DNA from: Tetrahymena elliotti 4EA
Lineage: Eukaryota > Ciliophora > Oligohymenophorea > Hymenostomatida > Tetrahymenidae
Assembly (NCBI GenBank): GCA_000231825.2
Contig: JH720325.1
Coordinates: forward strand, 733,766-797,765
Direction: 5' to 3'
Length of the DNA stretch: 64,000 nt
This document shows, piece after piece, positions 30,127-41,421 of this stretch; within the stretch, counting starts at the first letter, position 1; the number at the start of each line of letters is the position of its first letter. Under the pieces are notes generated by a model. The model saw only the letters and a list, made by a program, of their open reading frames with translations. It did not search any database and was not told the DNA's origin. The position numbers and the translations under genes were made by a program.

Positions 30127-31416
30127 ATAAACAATTAATATTTAAAAATATGTGTTTTTGATAATTTAATACTGAATAATTCTATCCATTTTACTAATAA
30201 CTCAAACATTTTCTAGATCAATTTTTATTTAATGTTTTTTAAATTAGTTCATAAATTTATTTTGAGTTATAGATGATTTTTGATTCTTTTTATGGTTTAA
30301 ATTCAAATAAAGATAAGAATAATATCTATCAAGCACTTCTAAAGATCTTCAAGCTATCATTAATAGATGAAATGCTCCACTAAATTTTCATATTTTATAG
30401 AGGATTAAATTGGATAGTTTGTAAAATTCTGATTACATATAATTCCAAGTTTCAATATCATAAGTATTTTTAATTTATCATATTAATTAAAATAGACGCG
30501 CGCGTTTGAAGAGTTACTCAATATCCCTTCTGAAGAGACTGTGTTATAGATTTTCAAGTGCCCAAAAAACTAATGTGTATTAATATTTTGCATATTAACT
30601 CAGATTTTTTGAAGGAATGTTTTCCTTTTTCTAAGTTCATGTTATGAACATTTTTCACTCTAAAATAAAAAAAAATACCTTTTTTTTATTAAAACTTTAA
30701 GGAGAAGCGTAATTGTAAACTCTATTTTTTGAAATAACTTTAAATTTTGATGATAAAACGGTCTAATCGTTTCTAAACTCCTAACAAAAAAATTGGTTGT
30801 TACTTTTTTACAATTAATTAAGGAATTAGCGGAATCTAAATAGGATTTTTATAGGATTTCATTTTAATTATTCATTCTCAAGTATTTTTGGACCTACTAA
30901 AGTATTTAACAAAACCCTTTAAAAATTTTTTGATGGAGAACAAATAAATACTAATTGAGTTAAAAACACAAAAATTTTAAAGAAATTGAATTCCTAAACT
31001 AAATGGAATTTGAAAGCAAATCAACATGGTCTTTTTAAGTAGAAACAGCTTTAAAAAAACTCTACTTTCTTTCTAAGAATTTGTTTATTAATTAAGGAGC
31101 TGCCTCATAAATATAATTATTATTTTTAAAGATTAGCTAGCCTGCGTTCTATTAGATTCAAGTTAATTAACTTAGTTTGATGTTTTCTTTGAATTATCAG
31201 CTTAAGAAAGAGTTTTTGCTTTAATTTGTATAAATAATTTATCTAAAATAAACAAAAATTGAAAAAGTAAAGTAATATACAGGCTTCTTTTATTTTTAAT
31301 AATTGGCTAATTTGTTGATAAATATTTTGAACTTAGCTCAAAATTATTTTTGAAACCTATTTGATAAACCACCTAAATAATTTGTTTTGAATAAAAACTA
31401 TTTTATTAATTGAGAT
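30127..31416. other. AT-rich intergenic DNA with a GC-alternating run
   Basis: About 1.3 kb. Contains an isolated CG-alternating run at about 30497-30504, unusual in this A/T background. An open frame at 31003-31353 (116 codons) has no convincing protein character and is probably chance. No gene is called. Confidence 0.45.
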
Positions 31417-32464
31417 ATGACAAGATAAATATAACTCAGTGCTCAAGAAACGAAAGATGCTGGAATAGCTTTTTAACAATTCTCTGAAAATAAAGACGCT
31501 ATTACTATCAAAAAAGAGGAATTTTAGTCTGCCTTTGAGTTTTTTTGTGATCTGTATATTGGTAAGTTACTTTTTAAAAATTTTTGATTTATTTAATTAA
31601 TCTATAATACGCAAATTAATCAAATAAATTTTGACAATTTACCTATTTCTTTGTTAATTTTTAATTAATAATTCTTTCTCTCCACAAAAGCTCAATTAAA
31701 AAATTTGTTCATTAAATCCAATTTTGTATTCATGTCTTAATGATTTTTAATAATTTAAAATAGATATCCTTGAAAGTTCTAAGCATGAGGTATAAAATAC
31801 AATCATAAAAACACCTTAGTCATCCTTGAATGAAACTTTTTTTATTAGTTGCATCAAAAAACTAAAGGTATTAAATCTCAAACTTGTTAAGAGAGAGTTT
31901 ATTTAGCTGAATGAAAATTTTATTATAAAAAATCTACAACAAAAAGACATTTAGCATCTAGATAGATGCTGGGGGAAATTTGACTGTAATTAGTCTGGAT
32001 ATATAAAGGTTTAGGATTTGAGAGAAGTTGTGAACTCTGTGCTTTTAAAATATAGTAAAAAATAAATATTTTTAAATTTAAATAATAACTTAAATACTTA
32101 AAATATAGATACCAAAAAAATCACTAAAGAGATTCGAGAATAAGACGACATTATCACAGTATGTTCTCCTATTTAAACTAAAAAAAAAAGATTATCTGAT
32201 TCTGAAATAGAATAAGTTAATTCAATTAATTAAAATAATATGATTGAAGCCATGAAATAAAAAGAATAAGCAAATATTAAAATATTTGCTGAATTAAATG
32301 ATACTTAAAGTAACTAATAGCTCTAAGAATGGATTAAAGCTACAGAATAAAATTATAAAGCTGTTTCTTTTGAATATTTTACTAATTTTATGGCAGATGC
32401 TATTTATAATAATAATTTAAGATTTAAATCATCTTATAATAACTGTGGATGTAACATTTTTTGA
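31417..32464 (+). CDS. EF-hand-containing protein
   Basis: Two exons (31417-31561 and 31764-32464) give 281 residues ending at TGA 32462-32464. One clear EF-hand calcium loop is visible near residues 122-133: DCNQSGYIKVQD. The usual positions are filled by D, N, S, Gly6, Ile8 and Asp12, and the loop is flanked by LDRCWGKF and LREVVNSVLLKY helices. The first exon (AFQQFSENKDAITIKKEEFQSAF) looks like a degenerate EF-hand, as in paired domains of calmodulin-like proteins. The remaining C-terminal 130 residues are polar with an amphipathic character and no recognised domain. Calcium binding is inferred from the loop; partner and location are unknown. Confidence 0.75.
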
Positions 32465-32883
32465 AATCTAACAAAAAATATATCAAAAGCCTAAATTAAT
32501 AAACAACAAAATAAAAAATCATTTTACTATCTAAAATATAACCAATTTCAAAATTCATAAACAAAACTCTTTTAAAGAATTCCTTTTGTAAAATTAATTT
32601 TATTTATTATTTATAGAATAAATTCATAACTTTAATTATTATTTATATATTCATCATTGCTATTCTCAGTTATTAATAAATCCTAAAATTCTTAAACTCA
32701 TTCAATAAACTAACTAAATTTATTTAAGTTTGTATTTTTATTTTAAATATTTATCAATTCATTCATTCATAGACAAAAATAAAACATTTTATATTTGGGT
32801 TTGAATTTTTTAGCTGTAATCTAATCATATAATGTAAAAATTAATTTATAAATTAAAAATTTAACAACATTGTTTTTTATGAA
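32465..32883. other. AT-rich intergenic DNA
   Basis: About 420 bases between the EF-hand gene and the small spliced gene. Nothing recognised. Confidence 0.5.
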
Positions 32884-33818
32884 ATGGAATCATGCTTGAT
32901 TTAAAACTCCAAGTTTCCTTAAAAATTTTTAATGACATTAAAATATCAAAAATGATTTATAAAATATATCCCCTTTTATCTAAGAAGAAACAAAAATTTT
33001 GAAGATAAAATACCAGGAGACATTGATCATAACTAAAAAAACAGAATATTAAACAGAAAAAAATATAGAATAAATATTATGTTTTAACATATGTTTTGCT
33101 TTTATGCAGTAGGATAATTTATAATATATCCCTTTTTATCTTATTTTAAAGTTTATTTTACCAAAGAATATCTATTGGAAATATTAATTTACAATATCTT
33201 TTGAGCAGTAGCAAATAACTTTTGAGAAAATCTTCATTTTTCTAAAATTTCTTCATTTTTTTTTCAATATATTTATCTGAACATCTAATATATTTTGGTT
33301 GATTACTAGAAGTTGAAGTATTTAAAGATTAAATTTAGATAATAAATATTTTATAGGTTAAAAATAGGAGGGTTGATCAAAATATTGAACAATCTTATCA
33401 AGAAGAAATGAAATTCAAATCAAAATAATTTGATAAAGAAAAATATCATCATGCTATTTTAATATAAAAACAATAAACAGGTAATTAAAATTATTTTTAT
33501 CAAGGAAGCAAATAATATTTAAATCAGTTTTGTAAATAAAAAATAATTTAAATTTAAATAGATAGAATGGTAAAGTTGATAATTAATCATTATATGAACA
33601 AAAATTATAAAGACACGTAATCTTTTTCTATTAATTAAGTGAATCAAAAAATCAATCAACTTCTTTATCGAGAAAGACAAACACGATGTTATTATTAACA
33701 ATAATAAATAAAATTCATATCTTACCAGCAGTTTGTTAATCATTTTTAGGTATTTTTTGTTTTTGAATATCTTCTTGAATTAAAAAATTAATTAAAAGAA
33801 GATTATTAAATTAATTGA
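32884..33818 (+). CDS. Probable small 5-exon gene, unknown function
   Basis: Read by splice phase. Exons 32884-32912, 32985-33108, 33357-33480, 33505-33531 and 33562-33818 give 186 residues ending at TGA 33816-33818. All introns are GT-AG and phases close. The exons are hydrophilic, unlike the surrounding A/T spacer (for example RNKNFEDKIPGDIDHN, then RVDQNIEQSYQEEM and INQLLYRERQTR). The last 25 residues are less convincing, and an extra intron near the 3' end is possible. The product is basic and polar, with no recognised domain, signal or membrane segment. Two exons are shorter than 30 nt. I infer a real gene from composition and phasing only; exact borders may be wrong. Confidence 0.45.
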
Positions 33819-33959
33819 AAATTCTTCTTTTTCTATTTAGTATTAATAATAAACATTTTATTTAAGAAACTAATTAAATTAAATAAAAAAGTGAAATTCT
33901 TTTTGTTGTTCTAATATTATTAGCTATTTCAAAGAGATTGAAATTAATCTTTATAAAAA

Positions 33960-36900
33960 ATGAGACTAAAAAATATAAAATTTGTTTCTAAGGGGCTTAT
34001 AGTTATTGCAATTATTGCCTTAAGTATTAGCTTAGCCCAAGAAGCAGAGGATATTTAGAAACCTGAAGATGTAGAGGCATTTTTGGACCCACAAAACTCA
34101 ATATTTAATGAGTAGTAAAATGATAATTAATAACCTAATATCAATAATAAGCCCTTACCACATAATAGAAAGCCTTCTACTCTTCCAAAGAGACCTATTA
34201 ACCCAAACTAGTAGAAAACTCTTACTGAATAGTAAAGAGAACTTTAATTGAAAAAGATAGAGTAAGAAAAGTTAAGTCTTGATGCAAAGATGCAATAAAT
34301 TGAATAGGAATTGAGAGAATAATAAAATATGGAAATTCTAAATGAGTAAGAATTGCAATAGCTCCTTTAAGAAGAAGAATAAGCTCTTTCTTCTTAAACA
34401 GAAGAAGATGTTGTTGAAAGTTAGAAAGAATAAGAAGATTATATTTTACAATAAAAGAAAATCTTTGAAGCTGAGTAGGAAAGGTTAAAGAGACTTAAAG
34501 AATAGGAAGAGTTGCTTAGATTGTAGCGTGAACAAGAAGAATAACGTATAAGAGAATAATAGCAAGAAATTGAAAGACAAATAGAATTAAATCGTTTAGA
34601 ATAAGAGAGAATTAAGCGTGAGAAAGATGAACAAAACCGTAAAAAGAGAGAAGAAATTCAAAGAAAGAAAGATGAAATTCAAAAAAAATAAGAATAAATG
34701 CGTTAAGAATAAGAATTAAGATTGAAGTATTAGGAAGAACTTTAGAAAAAAAGATAAGAATAAGAAAAGAAATTTAACGAATAAAGGGAGTTATTAGAGA
34801 GATAGCGTTAAGAATAGGAGATGCTCAAAAAATAGAGAGAAGAAGCTGAACGTAGAAGAAGAGATTAAGAACTTTAGCGTAAAAAAATGCTTGAAGAACT
34901 CTAACGCTAAAAAGAAGAACAAGAAATAAAAAAGAAAGCTGAAGAAGAAGAAGCTGCTCTTAAGATTTAGAAGCAAAAAGAAGAATTAGAATAGATCTTA
35001 AAAAAGCGTGAGGAAATGAGAATAGAGCAGGAAAATTCAGAAAGAATACGTTTGTAATAAGAACATTTGTAAAAGCTCTAAGAAGAAGCTGAGCAAAGAA
35101 GATAGTAATAAATTGAAGAGTAGCAAAGATAGGAATAAGAAAGATTAAATAATCATGAAATATAACAGTAATAAGAGGAACTTGTTAATTAACAATAAAG
35201 GGAAGAACTGGAAAAGTAATAGAGAGAAATTGAGGAAATGTAGAGACAAATTGAACTCTAAAAGAGACAAGAAGAGGCTGAAATTCAAAGATAGAGATTA
35301 GAACATGAGTAAAGAGTTTAGAAGCAAAAAGAAGAAATAGAAAGACTTCAATTAGAGGAACAAGAAAGACTTAAGAAGGCTGAGATAGAAGAGTAAATTC
35401 GTCAAGAATAACTCCAAAAGTTATAGTTAGAAAAGGAGCAATAAGAAAGAGAACAAGAAATCTTAAGATTATAGTAAATAAAAGAAGATGAGGAGTTGAA
35501 TCGTTTGAATAGCGAGTTGTAACAGTAAGAAGAAATTATTAGAAGAGAGAAAGAAGAATAGGATAGACTTTAGACTGAGCAAGAACTTCTTTAATAGCAA
35601 TAATAAATTGAGAAGCAGAGAGAAGAGTTACTCAAAAAAGAAGAAGAAGAACTTAACAAGAGCAACTAAAATATTATCTATGACGATGGTCATGATCATA
35701 ATCATGGTCATAGTCAAGGACATAGTCATGGACATGATCATCACCATGGACACGACCATGATCATGATCACTCAAATATTTAGGTTAACTTTGATGATGG
35801 TATAAAAAATTAGATTAAAGATGATGAACTAGCTCCATAATAACCTGAATAAAGCTTGGGAGAAAAGTACTAAGAAATAATGAATGATTTTATCTAATTT
35901 ATAGAATATAGTATGGCAAATATTATTCATCCTGGCTTTAATTATATAAGAAATCATGAACCTTTTAATTATATATGCTTTACCTATGCTATAATTATCC
36001 TTATTAAATTCATTTCTAAAAAATTGTTCTCTTCTTCTGGAGTATAGATTTCCGGTGGAGCTAAATTTAATCTTTCAGCTGAAGCTGAAATGGATTTTAC
36101 TGATCTCACTAATTAACTTGAAGCTCTCACCAGAGAAGTCAGATAATTAGAATAGGTTATTAATTTAAAAAGTTAAGTTTCTTCTGCTGCAACTGTCTCA
36201 CAACAATCTGCTAGTAACTAAAAAGCTTAAGTTGTGATTCCAGATTCTCGTAAAGTTAGTGAATCTTTGATTCAAAAAATAGAAAAGAGTGAAGAATCAG
36301 TAAAATAATTGACAAATCAATTTAATTCTTTGAAACAGTTTTAAGTTTAATTCTAGCAAAGTATTTTTGATACTTAAAAAGAAATTATTAAAGAAGTCCA
36401 TTAATTAAAATTACAAAAAAAGAGAAGATAGCCAAGTAGTGTTACTGATGTAGCATTAACTGGATTGAATCCAAATAATTCTGTTAACTAAAATGGTGGA
36501 AATTTAAATGATTCCTCTCATATTTCTCGCAAATCCTCATACAGTGAAATTAACAATAGCACTTCTGAGATTTAATAATTATCAGTTTCACAAAAGAATG
36601 AAAAACATCATCAAAATAACACCAATGCCGAATAAAAATCAACATCATCAAGAACTTAAAATCCAAAAAAATAGTTACACTCAAAGAAGGAAGGTCTCAA
36701 CAACTCAGTTTCTTAAGAAAATCTTTCTTAATAAGCCTAATCTGATAGTATATAAATAGTAGAATCTGAGAGTGCTCATAATAACTATGGAAATGAAGTT
36801 TTAGATTAAGATCAACAATAATATAATTAAGAAATGGTGTAATATGAATAATAGTAATAGTTTGAATAGTAAGATACTCAAAACTAAGAAAATAATCTTT

Positions 36901-37676
36901 AAGAAGATACTTAAGCACCTAGATCAAGCTCTTAAGGACGTAAAGGAAGTGCAAGATTAATTGAAGATTAATTTTAGAGCTCAGATGAAAATAGCTTCTT
37001 TGATTAGTAAGTTAACTAGTTAAGCAATAACTTAAATTAGAGAAAGCAAGAATAAACAGTTTCTCAATAGCAATAAGAATAAGAATACCAATAATTAGAA
37101 CACTAAAATAATCAAGAAGCCTTGTACGAATAATAGTAATTTGATGATGTTAATAACTAGCATCAACATTCCCATCAACATCATCACTAGCACCATTAAC
37201 ATCACCACACTGCTACCCATGAAAATAACACTTCGTAATAATAGCATAATAATTATCATTAGTCACATTAGGCAAACCAACACTCTAGCAGTAACTAACA
37301 AAAACTAGGATCTCCTAATTTAACTTAAGTACCTCCTCCAAGTATGTAAGGCTAAAATATTTCAAGAAATTCTCCTTTCCAATCAGGAGTTGCCCCATAA
37401 AGAAAAAAGAGCAATCAATAATTCTCATTAAATACAGATTCAACTGGCGAAAATCACATTCCTGAAGATGCTACTGTTGTAATGACACCTGACTAACACA
37501 GCTAACAACATAATAACCCTTTTACTATCCCACGTCCTGTTGGATAAGTTGGTGCTAAAGTCCCAACAACAGGTCGTCGCTAACCTCCAAACGCTTTTGC
37601 CAACTAATTCTAAAATAAGAATGCCTAAACATAAAAATAATTCGCTCCTTTTTCTTCTAACTAAACTTAGTAGTGA
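33960..37676 (+). CDS. Giant Q/E-rich transmembrane coiled-coil protein with two His clusters
   Basis: One intronless frame of 1238 residues, ATG 33960 to TGA 37674-37676. The N-terminus has a hydrophobic signal-like segment (GLIVIAIIALSISLAQ, about 12-28). Residues about 95-570 are an almost unbroken Glu/Gln/Arg/Lys coiled coil. A first histidine cluster follows at about 575-604 (14 His in 28 residues, GHDHNHGHS-like), near acidic DDG. A second hydrophobic segment at about 668-688 (YICFTYAIIILIKFI) is a good TM helix. The C-terminal 540 residues are Ser/Asn/Gln-rich, with a second His cluster at about 1066-1088 and proline-rich ends. If the first segment is cleaved, the protein is single-pass with one His cluster outside or in the lumen and one in the cytosol. 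Metal binding is inferred. No catalytic domain is seen, and no homologue family is recognised. Confidence 0.85.
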
Positions 37677-38583
37677 GGGCGAATACTAAATACTCAGTAG
37701 GTGTAATACAGAGATTATTTTTATAAATCTAGAATATTGATACTTATTTGATTTTAATTTAGTTTAATTCAAGTTTTTTTATTTTATTTTTATGTCAGTT
37801 GGTGGTATCTTTTTTAAATTTAAATATTCTTTTTTTTTAAAGTAATTACTTTACTTTATGGATAAAAACAAATATTATATTATTTAAAAACTTTTCATCA
37901 TTTATCCTCCAACACAAAACTGGAATAATAATAATGTATCATAAACTATTTTAATAAATGAATTAATCTTCTAAACTATCCTTTATCCAATCAATAATGT
38001 ATAAAATAATATCAAAATTTTATTTTAATGAAAATAAAACGAAGATAATAAGAGATTTACATAATATTTTTAAAAGTTTAAGTCGAATTTTTAGCTATCA
38101 TTTCTTATTATTTTATATATAAGGAAGGGATAAAATCTGACGGGTATCTGAGTATCTGAGATAGAATATAAAAAATTATTAATAGAGAATTTTTTAATAT
38201 TTATTGAGTAATTTTATTTTAGTTGCTAATAATTTTTTCTTAAATGATTTAATGGAAATATTTATGAAAAGATTTTATTTTTAAGAATAAATTTAAATGC
38301 ATTTTTTTTCTTGGCTTTCTTTGATTTTAAGAAGAAATTATAAACTATTTAGATTATTTGATGTAAATAATAATCAAAAAATATGTTTCTAATTTTGTGG
38401 TAGTTGCTATTCTACTAATTCTACTCTTAAAAATTTAGTTAACTAGAATCAGAATAAAGATAGTAAGTTTATTAAATATAATAGTAGAACTAATTAATCA
38501 AATATAAAAATAAAGTTAAGAAAACAATATTTTATATAGTCTAATTGTGGATTAATAATAGTCAAAACTTTGATAACTTAAAG
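37677..38583. other. AT-rich intergenic DNA
   Basis: About 900 bases. A short direct duplication of GTATCTGA occurs near 38141-38160. No gene is seen. Confidence 0.45.
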
Positions 38584-40555
38584 ATGATGAAATCTTTCTT
38601 CAATGTTCTACCTCCTATTAAAGATAACTATTATTATTAGCAGTCTTAATCTAACAATAATAGTAATTTAAAATAAATATCAAATATGAATAAGAAAAAT
38701 CGCTCTTCTAATATTTCAAGAACTGAGTAGGATTCTGTAATTCAAAGCCCATTCAACAAAAATAACTAAAAGCAATTTGAATCTTTTAGCAGTTCCTCAA
38801 GATCATTTTTTTCTTCATTTTAACAAAATAATCCAGGACTAAGTAAAGACAATGACTATTCAGCAAGCTAAATTCAAAATTAGTTTACATAATCTTTTGC
38901 TACAGAGAGATAATAAAGAGTGATAAAGATAAAAAAAATGTAAGATTAGAAGAACAAAACTCTTCTAAATTTCTCTCAATTTAGTTAAGAAGAGAATGAG
39001 GCTACCTAGGAAAAAATAAATATTGTTAACTCATAAGGTAATACTGCAAGAATAAGTAGTTTAATAAATAAAACTAAATCAGATGTGTCATTCTTATAAG
39101 TTCAAGAAATAATTCCAGCTTTTATTACAAAACATTAAGATTTACATCTGAGTAATATTTCTAAATTAACTAATATTTTTCTTATTTTTAAGCAAACCTA
39201 TTATCATATTTTAGTAAGTAAATAACTAATTATAATATAGATTTAATAGAAAATGTTAATCAGAATATTGAGTTAATTCCTAAAAAATATGTTTATGCAA
39301 GAATTAATATTCTAAATTAGTAACTTCCTCTAAGATTCTCCTGTGAATGTGATAAAGAAGACTATCAAATATTTTTCAGTTTCTATGATTTGTATCCAAA
39401 CAAAAACAACTCAATAACTATTCCATGTAAGAGAAAATCTCACCTCTATAAGGTGGGAAATGATACAATTCAGGCCAAATACTTTTATTTTAGCTTCTTC
39501 ACAGAAATTAAAATATCAGTAAATTTGAAGATTTGGTTTAATGGTATTTTATTTACATTGAGATTTTATTAAAAATACATTCTAAATTTGTTCATTTAGA
39601 CTATATATGAATTATAAATTAAATAAATAATAATATAGATAAAACTCTTGAAAGCTATCGACAAGTAAAGTAATCTAAAACAGGGTTGAAGGTTTAAAAA
39701 AAGGAGTTTTAAAGGTAATTGATGCAAAAAATAATGGAAGATAAAAAAAAGTAAAATCAATATGAAGAAAACGAAAAGTTAATGATGCTTGAATAAATCA
39801 GAGAAGAATAATTTTAAGGCTAAGATGTTGAAGAATCAATTCTAAGATATTACTTAAATTGTAAAATTTTAAATTCACTAATTTTATTTTATGTGAATGA
39901 ACATATTTTTTTAGAAAAACTTAAGGATCAATAAAAATAGGAGTATATGGAAAAAAACAAGCTTCTTTTACAAAATATTCAAGTAAAAGGAATGTGGGAA
40001 AGGAGAGAATTCAAATAAGAAATATTACATTAACATAAAAAGAAATTAGAAGAAGCTAAGCAACGCTATTAATTTATATAAAATCTAAATTATAAAAAAA
40101 AAGTTTAGAACATTGTTTAAAAATAAATTTAAAAGCAAATCACCTAAGATTAAGTAAATTGTTTTTATGGACCTAAATTATTATTCAATTCGCCATTTAT
40201 AAATTTAAGTATTTTCATTCAATTTTTTCGAAAGAATGAAAATGCTTTTTTTTAAAAACAATTAAAAAATGTTTAATTATTAAATCTATCATTATATGTC
40301 TAGGTTAAATAGTAGATAAAAGAGAAATAGATTTAAGATTTATGCTTGAAGTGGATTTAGGTTTTAAATTTAATCAAATTTATGAAGCAAATTATTCATA
40401 AAGTAGAGGTAATCATTTTTTTTTTCATTTAAATTTTTTAATTTAGTTTTTATTTTAAAGTATAAAAAAATGCTTCAAATATTTATCACAAAGAATCAAT
40501 AACTTAGCCAAAAAGTAAAAAAATAATACTAGATATCTCTTTAGGGATAGCCTGA
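38584..40555 (+). CDS. Coiled-coil protein, unknown, 6 exons
   Basis: Exons 38584-39151, 39193-39543, 39639-39860, 39915-40208, 40304-40408 and 40461-40555 join in phase; 544 residues. Two adjacent ATGs open the frame (38584 and 38587). Residues 1-190 are Ser/Asn/Gln-rich and probably disordered. A compact middle (about 190-310: NIELIPKKYVYARINIL, FSCECDKEDYQIFFSFYD, IKISVNLKIWF) has alternating hydrophobic strands that may form a beta-sandwich, C2-like in rhythm. A Lys/Glu/Gln coiled coil follows (about 320-440), then a conserved-looking stretch (YGPKLLFNSPFINL, EIDLRFMLEVDLGFKFNQIY). It ends with a Ser/Lys tail. No family is recognised. The architecture would suit a cytoskeletal or basal-body protein, but this is only inference. 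The next gene starts 99 bases downstream on the same strand. Confidence 0.7.
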
Positions 40556-40654
40556 GTCTCATCATTTAAGAATGCTTGTTAATATTAAGGGGTATTTTAT
40601 CAAAATTCAAATATCATATTCTCATTTCATTTTAAACTTAATAGCACATTAAAT

Positions 40655-41421
40655 ATGTATGCTAGGACAGTTAAACCTGACTCTCGTATAAATTCAAAGA
40701 AATTAATTTTCAAATTTATCACAAGCTCATTAGATTCGCTCGTATTTGGGTAGATTTAGTAGAAATCTTAAAAATTCATTCAGAAAAGTATTTTTTTATA
40801 ATAATTTTACTCTTTAACTAAAATTTCTCTGAAGTTCAAAATGAATGTATAAAATATTTATTATAAAAATTAATAATTGATTTAAAACTGATTTCATAAC
40901 ACTTATCTGGTCTTCATTATTCATTCTTTTATTTAATAAAAAAGTTATTGTTTTATAGAATTTTGTAAGAAGTTAGTTTTAAAAGAGACTTATCATAGCA
41001 AGAATAATATTAGAGAAAGCAATAGAAAAGCTAAAGAAGCTAGAGTTTTAGTCAAAAAAGATAGTAAGGGGAAATTAAGTTAAGTCAAAAATAGATTTCT
41101 CCCTTCTACAATTTATCATATATCTAAAATAGTAAATAGTTTATTCACTTTCAATTTTTTTCCAAATTTGAAACTAAGAAATTAATTTTTTATCAAAAAT
41201 ATAGATCTTTGAAGAATGGAATATGTAAAGATTATATTTCATATTAACTTAGATATTTAAAGGCTAGATTAAATGACTCAAATAGCAATTAAATATAGAT
41301 TTAGAATTCTTAAGAAAAATTATATTTAATCAGAGATAGATAAAAGCTTATGGATATTTTGATTAATGAGTTGGAATCCTTAAAAGAGAAATATGGAGAT
41401 CAGTCTAACAAAAACGATTGA
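40655..41421 (+). CDS. Small basic protein, 4 exons, unknown
   Basis: Exons 40655-40787, 40959-41131, 41205-41224 and 41268-41421 give 159 residues, stop TGA 41419-41421; all phases close. The third exon is only 20 nt and the last intron 43 nt. The protein is strongly basic in the middle (KKLVLKETYHSKNNIRESNRKAKE in outline) and ends with a helix-like LYLIRDRQKLMDILINELES. No domain, signal or TM segment is recognised. The start lies only 99 bases after the preceding stop on the same strand. It may therefore be an independent gene with a very short promoter, or extra 3' exons of the upstream gene used in another splice form. I favour a separate gene because the upstream gene ends cleanly in TGA. 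Confidence 0.6.

Noticed and set aside
31003..31353. 116-residue plus-strand ORF read with the ciliate code
   Set aside because: Open frames of this length are expected by chance in this composition when TGA is the only stop; no domain or bias seen.
34794..36918. Frames at 34794-34976, 35608-35805, 36508-36759 and 36697-36918
   Set aside because: Off-frame or antisense shadows of the giant coiled-coil gene.
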